Shown one piece after another: positions 55,870 to 64,000 of a DNA stretch of 64,000 nt. The notes beneath the pieces are model-generated. The model saw nothing but the letters and a program-made list of their open reading frames with translations. It did not search any database and was not told the origin of the DNA. Source of the DNA: Siphonodentalium dalli (lineage: Eukaryota > Mollusca > Scaphopoda > Gadilida > Siphonodentaliidae); NCBI GenBank assembly GCA_032622095.1, contig CP136069.1, forward strand, positions 42,136,194 through 42,200,193. Reading direction: 5' to 3'. A program made the position numbers and the translations under genes. Each line of letters begins with the position of its first letter. Position 1 is the stretch's first letter.

Positions 55870-57430
55870 TGAGTAAGTTTCTTTCGCAGATGTTCATCCG
55901 TTTTCTCCGCGAATCACAATTTCCTCGGGAATGGAAACGAGCATACGTTATATGGATGCACACGAAAGGCAACCGTAGCAATTAAGAAAATGATCACCCT
56001 ATTTCACTTCTGAGTAGTCTGAGCAATTTATTTGAAAAATGCATCGCCAAATTAGTAAAGCACTTGACAAAGTCTGGCACGACGGTTTACTAATTAAATT
56101 CCATGGTATAGGAATTCGTGATAATCTGTTACAATGGTTCATATCATACCTTTATAATCGCCAACAGCGAATTGTCCTAATACGCTGTGGCCAATGCAAA
56201 TGTGGTGAAGATCACAACATGAGTGCCCCAAGGGTCTTTATTGGGCCCCAGTCTCTTTCGTATATTTATAAATGACATTGTTGCAAATATTACATGTAAC
56301 GTTCGCCTCATTACCAAATACACCTCCATTGCATTTACTATCGATGACCATCACACTGGAGCAATAGTTCTACATGCCACGGATATCGACAAACTTCAAG
56401 TTTGTTCTTCTAAATGGCATTTTACATTTAATGCAATTTTAAGAAAAGCACTAACTTGCTCCCGAAAACGTATCTCACTTAACCACCCAACCCCGTATAT
56501 GAACCAACAGCCCATCAAAGAAGTTGAAGTATATAATCATCTTAGCATTATTTTTAGTAATGGCGGAAGCTGGGAGCCTCATATCGAATAAATGACTAAG
56601 ACCGCATGGAAACGCATCTATCTTTTGAGGAAATACCGAATCTATCTAGACCGTAGAGCTCTCGAAAAATGCTACTTCAATGTACATGCAGTTCGATCAA
56701 TCCTCGAATACTCCTGTATCGTCTGGGGTGGCTGCTCACAGCAAGACTGATAGCACCGAAGACACACAAAATGAATCAGCTCGAATTGTGACGTGTGCCA
56801 TCAGATCTGTCAATAATTCTAAACTTCTGATTATATTGGTGATGAGATAAATAATTCAATTGAATTGTTAGTAACTGTTTGGGAAACCCTAAATCACGTC
56901 GTAGAAAACACAAAACTAAATTTTTATTTTAAAATGTGTGCGGCCATTCACCGACTTATCTTAGCAGACAAGAGTACATCCGGCTCAGTGACATATATCT
57001 AGGCGTGAAACTTCGACAATGCCATCTCTTCATAATACCTAGTTTTGACTAACACATAAGATCATTTCTTCCATCAACTACGGCCTAATTGAATAATCTT
57101 GACACACACATTATTTTGATTCCCTATCGCTATTTAAGAGTTCCCTCGACCTGATATGGAGAAGACCCATCCAGTTTGTCTCCGACTAACCAATGATGGT
57201 CTGAGGTGAAATTGAGGACACAGAGTAATATGTAACTGACTGTGTTAGGTACCGCCCCAACGTCTCTCACTCTCATCTGCGATTTGCTAATTGCTAGTAC
57301 ATTGTATGTGTGGTGTCACATTCGAGACACTTTTGTGTGGATCCACTGAAATTTCACTCGAAGACAAGTTAAACATTTTCACAGAAGTCCAAAAATTTAT
57401 CATTCGAACCAAATGTTTTAAATGATCTCA
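55870..57430 (+). mobile_element. LINE B-type copy, heavily decayed
   Basis: Pieces in order: FIRFLRESQFPREWKRAYV (about 55890), HPISLLSSLSNLFEKCIAKL, KALDKVWHDGLLIKFHGIGI (56060-56115), VPQGSLLGPSLFRIFINDIV, then NHPTPYMNQQPIKEVEVYNH (56480-56540), RALEKCYFN and EYSCIVWGGCS (56650-56735), TLNHVVENTKLNFYFKM. Each matches LINE B (58434-60170) in order, with many frameshifts and stops. The FADD catalytic block is lost. It ends with a fragment like the LINE B C-terminus. Confidence 0.75.
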
Positions 57431-57994
57431 CCAAGCAATTCTCCGCTGAGTCACGTACATTCATGGATATCGAACGAATCAATGATTGTCACTATTAAGA
57501 AACGATAATGGATTACAAATTGGACACAGTTGCGATATCACTACAAGCGCGAGACCGGAATGACCTTGACCGTGACGATTTGGCTGATGGGTTCGTTGTC
57601 GTAACGCTTTATACATAAATGAACACCAGTCTCGCGTAGTGTCACATGACAGGGTCATTGTCGTGTTTTCTACATAAATGCACACGTGTTGATCATACTT
57701 GTAAGTTCATGTTCTTCCGTTCATCGATCAAACAACCAAACAGTTATGTCAGTCCAGCCCGTTCTCTTGTTGTTGTAATAGTTTAATCTCAGACACATAT
57801 GTGTAACATGAGATATATAACATATATACGAGGTTGTGTGCACATAATTATACAGTAATACAAATAAATTTAATTTTACCGAAGTCACTACATGAAAGCA
57901 AGTACATAAATGCCAGTGTAAACCTGCAAGGAAATGTCAATCAACTTCAAGTATAAATATTAATAAAGCGGTGTTATTTAATTTCATTGATCTC
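57431..57994. other. Nothing recognised
   Basis: A minus-strand 68-codon frame at 57479-57685 has no motif. Confidence 0.35.
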
Positions 57995-60185
57995 AGGCCC
58001 TGTGGTTTAAGCATAGTTTATTTATCCACCAAATATATAATATACATAATATAAATTGAACGAGGGAATACACAAGGAATTAATATAATGTATAATGGTA
58101 ATATGTGATATATCTGGTAGAAAGGGAGAACGACAGTAAGCACATGGCTTTTCATGTGTCGTTCTCCCCATGTATCATCTAGGGCCCCTGTATAATATAC
58201 TATATAAATCATCATGGAAATTGACGTTAGTGTCGGGACCGGACAGTAGATAGATAATTCGGATATTACATTGGTCCTGTGATTTTTGGGTATAAAGAAT
58301 AAGAGGAGAATTTAAGATAAGAAGACAAAGATGGAGGGGAGTGGTGAGGGGAGTAGAATGGAACGGATTATTCATTTTATTACATGTTACGTATGATGTT
58401 TAAGATGCTGCTGACCGATTTATAATTAAGCAACTAAAATCGTTGTGTGTGGATAATAAATTTGTGGAATTCTTCAAAAATAGTTAGATTCGTTTGTAGA
58501 CTCATTGTATCATCGCCATTGAGGAAAGTATAAACTGAGGGAACTATTGCGTCAGGGATCTTTCCAAGAAGAATTTGCCTATGTGGACGGTAACGCCGAC
58601 ATTGGAATATGTAGTGGTAGCTATCTTCTATTTGGCCACAAACACAGCGATCAGTGACAGAGATATAATTTTGGTATTTATGCGCGTTTAGATCACTACA
58701 ATAGTTTCTAAGACGTGTGTGGATTACTTGTGCTTTTCTTGTGTAACAATATTTGAAGCGTGAATTCTTCTTTTTATGACTAGTGTTTATTGTTGTTCTA
58801 AATTCGTCGTAATTCACTATGTCGCGTGTGCTCATCGGCAGTGAATTCCAGAGGGCTGCTGTATTTAATATGAATGACCGGTCGTGTGAATTGGCGTTAA
58901 ATTGGGGTAGCCGAAAGTTTTTTGAGTTACGGGTATTAATTTTCGATACCTCGGATACAAGTGGGGGCACTAAGTTTTGTAGATAATCCGGGGCCGAATT
59001 ATAGATCATTTTGTGATATAAATAAAGTTTTGAATTTTCACGTCTCTTTTTTAGAGTCTCCCAACCTGCTTCAATTATAAGGTTATTATTACTCGTGGAT
59101 CTGGTACATCCTGTTACAATACGCGCAGCTTCTAGTTGTATATCTTCCAACTTGTCAGATTCTGCTATTGTGCAATTGTCCCAGATAACGTTTGCATATT
59201 CTATGATTGGTCTTACAAGTGTGAAATAACATTTTTCTAGGGTTTCTCTATTTAGAACGTATTTTTGTTTTTGTAACATAGATATTCGATACCATGCAAG
59301 TTTAGATATAGACGCAAAATGGGCCTTCCATGAGCAATTGTTTTCAAAAACGACACCAAGGTGTTTGTGGTTTGATACTGTGTTCAATGGGACATTGTTC
59401 ATATACAAGTTTGGATGATTCAAAGGGTTTTGTTTACGTGATATGCACATAGATTCTGATTTACTGGCATTGAATTTTACTAGCCATCTCTTCGACCATG
59501 CTTCCAGTGTGTTTATGTCTTTTTGCAATATTTTGGCACTTTGTATCGGGTCTTTAATAGGCAGAAATATGGACGTATCGTCAGCAAATAGTCTAATGTC
59601 ACTTTTAATTCCTTTAACAATGTCGTTAATGTAGGTTAAAAATAAAATCGGCCCAATGACGGATCCTTGGGGCACACCAGCTTTAACCCCTCCCCAAGAA
59701 GAAGATTCTGAGCCTAAAACTACTCTTTGCTCGCGGTTTGTTAGATATGATTCAATCCATCTGAGAAGATTACCTGTGATACCCATTCTTTTTAATTTAT
59801 AAACTAAACCACGGTGCCAAACTTTGTCGAATGCTTTGCTTATATCGAAGAATAAGACTCTGACATCCTGGCCTTCGTCCAAACTTTTACTAATTTCGTG
59901 ATAAATTTCGCATAATTGGTGTGATGTTGACTGCCCGGGGAGGAATCCAGCTTGGTGTTTGCACAGTAAACTATTTTTGGTAAGAAATGTGAGTAGATGT
60001 TTGGCTATGCATTTCTCGTATACTTTACCAATACAACTTAATAGGGATATGGGTCTGTAGTTTCCTGGGTCTGTTGAGTCTCCTTTTTTAAAAATTGGAA
60101 CAACGTTTGCACGTTTCCATTCATCGGGGAAGAAAGAGTTTTCCATGAATGTTTTAAACATTATTTTCAATGGATGATGCAGGCC
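57995..60185 (-). mobile_element. LINE B: 5'-truncated non-LTR retrotransposon with intact RT frame and 3' UTR
   Basis: Reads leftward from about 60185 to about 57995. It has an uninterrupted RT frame (60170-58434) and a 3' UTR of about 440 bp that is shared with 24815-25250 and ends TTTGGTGGATAAATAAAC. The 5' end lies against the 3' end of LINE C (60190-61378), same strand. 5' truncation is normal for LINE insertion by target-primed reverse transcription (established). The open frame suggests that the copy is young. Confidence 0.85.
58434..60170 (-). CDS. LINE B reverse transcriptase (partial ORF2)
   Basis: 578 codons from the first ATG, no stop. Residues 18-50 hold EWKRANVVPIFKKGD and NYRPISLLSCIGK; 107-118 FFDISKAFDKVW (catalytic Asp); 164-174 AGVPQGSVIGP; 195-198 FADD, the catalytic pair; about 268-274 NHKHLGV. 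A C-terminal C509-x-C511...H519...C524 motif follows. This is the NYRPISLL/VPQGSVLGP type found in Jockey/CR1-like LINEs. The N-terminal RT part and the whole endonuclease are missing, so this copy cannot move on its own, although its polymerase core looks complete. The ATG is not the original start. Confidence 0.8.
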   Translation of the reverse strand: MKIMFKTFMENSFFPDEWKRANVVPIFKKGDSTDPGNYRPISLLSCIGKVYEKCIAKHLLTFLTKNSLLCKHQAGFLPGQSTSHQLCEIYHEISKSLDEGQDVRVLFFDISKAFDKVWHRGLVYKLKRMGITGNLLRWIESYLTNREQRVVLGSESSSWGGVKAGVPQGSVIGPILFLTYINDIVKGIKSDIRLFADDTSIFLPIKDPIQSAKILQKDINTLEAWSKRWLVKFNASKSESMCISRKQNPLNHPNLYMNNVPLNTVSNHKHLGVVFENNCSWKAHFASISKLAWYRISMLQKQKYVLNRETLEKCYFTLVRPIIEYANVIWDNCTIAESDKLEDIQLEAARIVTGCTRSTSNNNLIIEAGWETLKKRRENSKLYLYHKMIYNSAPDYLQNLVPPLVSEVSKINTRNSKNFRLPQFNANSHDRSFILNTAALWNSLPMSTRDIVNYDEFRTTINTSHKKKNSRFKYCYTRKAQVIHTRLRNYCSDLNAHKYQNYISVTDRCVCGQIEDSYHYIFQCRRYRPHRQILLGKIPDAIVPSVYTFLNGDDTMSLQTNLTIFEEFHKFIIHTQRF

Positions 60186-60189
60186 CTTT

Positions 60190-61378
60190 CGTGTTGTAAA
60201 TTGACAGTTTCATCATTGTATTCTCGTTAGTGTCATTGAGAAGTCATAAAACGCTTCATGGGAGCCAGTTTTCCATATAATTTCAGGTATGTATCGGGTT
60301 CTTAGCTCATGCAGTTTAGTGCAGTTCATTATAAAATGAAATTCGTCTCCGTGTTAATGTTTACAGGTAGGCATAATCCACTATCGGCTTGTATTGTGCT
60401 TTTCTTTTTCTTCTTTTTCCATTTGCTCACCTCAATTGCCAATCTGTAGTTAGCAGTTCTTAATTTCTGTATGCTAATATAAATACTAAAGGGCAAATTA
60501 TAATATGCTGATAGGGGAGGTAAATGTTTCAATTTAATATACGGCTCACCACATGTAGATTTCTCAACATCGTTTGTCCAGTTCAAATGGAATGTTTAAT
60601 TAGCGCCTGGTATAGGCTAGTTGTCATCGAGTTAGTCAATGGGATTTGTGTCTCCCAGGTTCGACTGAATCCAGTCACCGATAAAATTTATTTGTATCGT
60701 TCTATTATTGGTGGTGTTTCTCCACGTTCGTCCATTGCTAATATTAAAGAGTAAATCTTCGAGGGGTGTCTGTCTCTATTGTCATTTTCAACCAATTTGG
60801 ACCAGAAAGAGATCATTCGCTTTTTAATTTGAAGTTCCATGGGCCATCGCCCCAATTCACCATAAACCATGTAGTTTGGCGTACTAGATTTCATACCTGT
60901 TAGCAATTTACAAAATTTCAGATGGACAACTTCTATGTCTTTCGTATTTTCAAATCCCCATACTTCACAACCATACAACAAAATAGGTTGAATAAGATAA
61001 TCAAATAACTTGAGTGACAGATCGACAGGTAAGTGTAAAGTTTTGGCCTTCGACAGTAGGCCGTACATAGCTTTGGTTGCCTTGGTTCGTGTGTTTTTAA
61101 TCGCTCGACAAAATCTACCCTTAAAGAAGAAGACAATGCCCAGATACAGAAACTCTTTCACGATTTCCAATTGATCATCACCCATAGTAAATGTATATTT
61201 AGTATTGAGATGTTTCCCAGCGAAAATCATCACCTTCGTTTTCTCTGTGTTAACTTGTAGACCCCATGCACTTGAATAATCACTGAAAGCATTAAGCGCG
61301 CGTTGCATATTCTCGGGGTTGTCGGCAAATATAACCGTGTCGTCTGCATACAGTATGCACAAGACTTTAAGAAAATCG
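60190..61378 (-). mobile_element. LINE C: LINE A-related RT fragment, 5'-truncated
   Basis: The frame 61362-60688 reads CILYADDTVIFAD, then EFLYLGIVFF, PILLYGCEVWG and TPNYMVYGELGRWPMELQI, parallel to LINE A residues 327-505. Further left (60586-60329 and other frames) come IQKLRTANYRLAIEVSKWKK and NCTKLHELRTRYIPEIIW, the C-terminal part. A Lys run (KKKKKK) and lost Cys residues show decay there. The 5' end at about 61378 abuts the F-repeat array. Confidence 0.75.
60688..61362 (-). pseudogene. LINE C reverse transcriptase, C-terminal half
   Basis: 224 codons open, starting at the YADD block; everything N-terminal is absent, so the first catalytic Asp block and LKQGD block are missing. It is about half identical by eye to LINE A over the shared part and differs from LINE B, so this is a second member of the LINE A group. 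Confidence 0.75.
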
Positions 61379-61716
61379 CCAAAATCTCTAAAAAACCCGC
61401 ATATTATCTGCTTATAATATAACTTGATTTAGGTAGATAATGTGCTTAGAATCGCCTCATTTTGAGTCCATAATGTGCTGAAAAAGAGAGCGTTTTAGTC
61501 ACAGTATCCACTCGCGATGAGGCGATTATAAGCATATTATGCGCGGACAATGACACAAAGAAGCCAACTCACAACTTTTCAGGTGTACACTCTTTAACAC
61601 GTATTTTCACTGTAGCCCGCCCCATGAAACGAAATAACGGGTAAACGTCCATTTTCTGCTTATTTAAGAATAAAATAATAACATATGTGCGTATATGCGC
61701 GAGGATATGTTGGTCC
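61372..61716 (+). repeat. F repeat, forward copy
   Basis: Contains CCGCATATTATCTGCTTATA, GATAATGTGCTTAGAATCGC, CTCACAACTTTTCAGGTGTA, TTTTCACTGTAGCCCGCCCC and the end GCGCGAGGATATGTTGG. Confidence 0.7.
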
Positions 61717-61826
61717 GTCCCTGTCTGATAATAAGATCAATATGTGACCAATGATCAAATTTATCGCAGTTTCGTCCGTGTATTAAAAGAAATTTATTCA
61801 ATTATCACAAAAGGAATTTTTTTTAA

Positions 61827-61978
61827 AATAGCATACTGTTTATGACATATTTATGATTGGCGTAAGAACAAAGTCTGTCTATATTTTACTATTCTGTCTG
61901 TTTATGGCGGTTTTTGACGGAGCTGAATATTTTAACAGCATACCCGCCGCAAACGGCGCCCGTATCATTAAAACTACT
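61827..61978 (+). repeat. G repeat fragment
   Basis: Matches 19780-19925: ATACTGTTTATG, GATTGGCGTAAGAACAAAGT, GTTTATGGCGGTTTTTGACG and AACAGCATACCCGCCGC. Confidence 0.7.
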
Positions 61979-62255
61979 ATTTGTTTTCTGTACTCGAACT
62001 TAATTACTTTAGTTCTATAACAATAAAGAGCGTTCTTTATTTATTTCTTTATGGTATGGTAGAAATAAAGAGCGTTCTTCTTACATTGAAGGAAGTTATA
62101 TATATGCCTGATACGTTGAGATATGATCTTGTAAGTCGTTTTTGCCCATGGGTGTGAGTATTGCCTGTATTTATCGGGCTATAATTGAACCCCGAGCATG
62201 AACAAAGCAAGATGTTACCTAGATCATGTCATAAATCTCTACTATGGATAGCGCC

Positions 62256-62640
62256 CGTGAAAGAGATCCAACATATCTACGCGCCAATACGCACATAATT
62301 GACCTATAAAGTGCAATAGGTTCATATTCATAATGTGATTATTTGATTCTGAAATAAGCCGATCATGGAGTCATGTCCGTTATTTCGTTTATGGCGCGGA
62401 CCACAGTGAAAAAATCACGTTAAAGAGCGTACACATTAAAAGTCGTGAGTTTGCTTAGATGTGTCATTGTGCGCACATAATCTGATTATAATCGGCTCAT
62501 TGTGAGTCGATAATGTGACTAAATTGCTTTCATTTTCAGCACATTAGCGACTCAAAATGAGGCAATCTCAGCAGGTTATCAGACTAAAACAAATTCTATT
62601 GTAAGCAGATATTGTGCGGATGTTTTGTAGAAAAGGCTGA
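62256..62640 (-). repeat. F repeat, reversed copy
   Basis: Starts CAACATATCTACGCGCC (the inverse of the family end) and runs through GTTATTTCGTTTATGGCGCG, AAAGAGCGTACACATTAAAA to GATATTGTGCGGATG. Confidence 0.7.
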
Positions 62641-62649
62641 GAGATCATA

Positions 62650-63145
62650 ATACACCACAACATACCCTCGCGCAAATACGCACACGATCTAGTATGTGAA
62701 ATAGCTACGTAATGTGATTATTTGATTCTGAATACGCAGATAATGGATACGTATCCGTTATTTCATTTTATGGCGCGGGCCATAATGAAAATACATGTTA
62801 AAGAGCGTACACATGAAAAGTCGTGAGTTGGCTTATTTGTGTAATTGTCCGCATATAATGGATACGTATCCGTTATTTCATTTTATGGCGCGGGCCATAA
62901 TGAAAATACATGTTAAAGAGCGTACACATGAAAAGTCGTGAGTTGGCTTATTTGTGTAATTGTCTATGCTTAGAATCGTATCATTATCAGTCGATAATCT
63001 GACTACATCGATCTCATTTTCAGCACATTATGGAGTCAAAATTAGGCAATTCTAAGCAGATAATCTACCTGAAACAAGTTCTATTATAAGCAGTTAATAT
63101 GCGGATTATCGTGAGAACAGGCGGATTATCGTGAGAACAGGCTTT
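62650..63145 (-). repeat. F repeat, reversed copy with a 115-bp tandem duplication
   Basis: Starts ACAACATACCCTCGCGC and ends GCGGATTATCGTGAGAACAG followed by GC. Inside, 62741-62849 and 62856-62964 are exact repeats (109 bp, period 115) with GGATACGTATCC at the start and AAAGAGCGTACACATGAAAA. A 21-bp end piece is also doubled near 63102-63143. Confidence 0.75.
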
Positions 63146-63811
63146 ACACCAGTAGAAAACCTGTGCACTTTTTGATGTTTTTGACAGGGAACCTTATAAA
63201 GTCGAAAAAAATAACGCGGGAGTATAGTTCTTAGTTATTATCTGTTCCTTAATAATGTATTTTACTGTATGTGAAGATCTAAACTCGAAATTGCACGATT
63301 TAGGTGCCTTTTTGAGCGATTTTGCTTTGCGTCGTTTACATTATGGAATTTATCATGGGTAATTAATTAATTCAATGTTCGTTACGATATAGGCTTACAC
63401 AAGTTACAAAAAAACATGCAATCTCGAGCTGCGACTACCCCCTAATGTGAAGTAGATTATTGAGGAACGTATTACATGCCTTGTATGTTCAATGCTATAA
63501 AGTTTCCTATCAGAACTGGAATGTGCTGAACATGAAACAGTTCACATGTTTTGTACTGTACATTAAATACTGCAATATCGTAAGAGGTAGCTCAACAACA
63601 TACATACGCGGATGATTTCCGATAAAATTAATTTTTATTGCGCTGAAAATACGCGTTTTGTTTCTTATATATTTTTGATAAATTTGAGATCGTTTCGTCA
63701 TCGTGATCGCGTAAAAATTGCGGTTGTATAGACCATGGGAAGAACATCTAGAGCTGTTGTCACTCTGAAACATTTATGGTACTGCATAATTTTGATGATT
63801 AAAATTAAGAT
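63146..63811. other. Nothing recognised
   Basis: A minus-strand 87-codon frame at 63510-63773 has no motif. Confidence 0.35.
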
Positions 63812-63873
63812 AAAGCAGTGCGTGAAGTGTTTTTTAATGGTTAACCATTAAAAAACACTTCACGCACTGCTTT
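63812..63873. repeat. Perfect 62-bp palindrome
   Basis: Two 31-bp arms with no loop, centred on GGTTAACC. Arm text starts AAAGCAGTGCGTGAAGTG. AT-rich bases outside pair only partly. Confidence 0.9.
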
Positions 63874-63894
63874 TTTTAAATTTGGATAATTATT

Positions 63895-63914
63895 GGTGTG
63901 TCATATGACACACC
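63895..63914. repeat. Perfect 20-bp palindrome GGTGTGTCATATGACACACC
   Basis: Lies 21 bp after the 62-bp palindrome; further GTGT/ACAC words (for example GACACACGCGACACACA) follow to about 63967, suggesting the edge of another inverted-repeat element that leaves the window. Confidence 0.8.
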
Positions 63915-64000
63915 TAGAAAAACGCCTGTGTCGGCCCAAATGTGTTATCTGACACACGCGACACACATTCTTAGGACAAACTGGCTGACATATTTGGATA

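Overview
The window looks like gene-poor, repeat-rich nuclear DNA of an invertebrate animal, most likely a mollusc. It is AT-rich, has no bacterial-style gene packing, and carries LINE retrotransposons with endonuclease and reverse transcriptase. The best clue to a mollusc is three 'pearl'-like repeats (4910-5460, 15068-15690, 25995-26540), each with a (CCGT)n-type microsatellite followed by tandem core units of about 160 bp. I know this layout from bivalve and other mollusc genomes. The species call is inference.

No complete host gene is certain. Host-gene candidates are a 3' terminal exon at the left edge (1-282, AATAAA at 288), a possible first exon at 11842-11993 (+), a possible signal-peptide exon at 23659-23725 (+), and a possible one- or two-exon gene at 54360-55062 (-) with a TATA-like box and good start context.

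Layout. 1-3.5 kb: duplicated X and Y repeat blocks around a 21-bp minisatellite. 3.5-7 kb: a TTAA-flanked hairpin element, a SINE-like repeat split by a pearl-like element, and a hAT-like candidate. 7.1-10.8 kb: a LINE ('LINE A', - strand) broken by two frameshifts. 11-16.8 kb: candidate exon, then a TTAA element with a TA-flanked element inside it. 16.8-20 kb: inverted 'G' repeats and a PIF/Harbinger-like element with 58-bp perfect terminal inverted repeats (TIRs). 20-29 kb: further TTAA elements, LINE remnants, a pearl-like repeat. 29.5-35.4 kb: a second LINE A-type copy (+) with an ORF1-like region, interrupted by a 456-bp element (6-bp target-site duplication, TSD) and a 2.4-kb element (9-bp TSD) carrying broken zinc-finger coding sequence. 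35.5-41 kb: small repeats, a 1.5-kb fold-back and an (AT)n tract. 41.5-47.8 kb: two nested TA-flanked elements with long inverted arms. 48-52 kb: a TTAA element with a paralogous near-empty site, a tRNA-derived SINE, more hairpin elements. 55.9-61.4 kb: three LINE copies, one with an uninterrupted 578-codon RT ORF. 61.4-63.1 kb: an array of 'F' repeats. 63.8 kb: a 62-bp perfect palindrome.

How it fits together: layers of transposon insertion. Target-site duplications allow ordering at several places; the LINE A copy at 29.9-35.4 kb was already in place when the 456-bp and 2.4-kb elements entered it. The most interesting items are the zinc-finger-carrying 2.4-kb element, the double-hairpin TTAA family, and the nested TA elements. 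All family assignments were made by eye without database searches.
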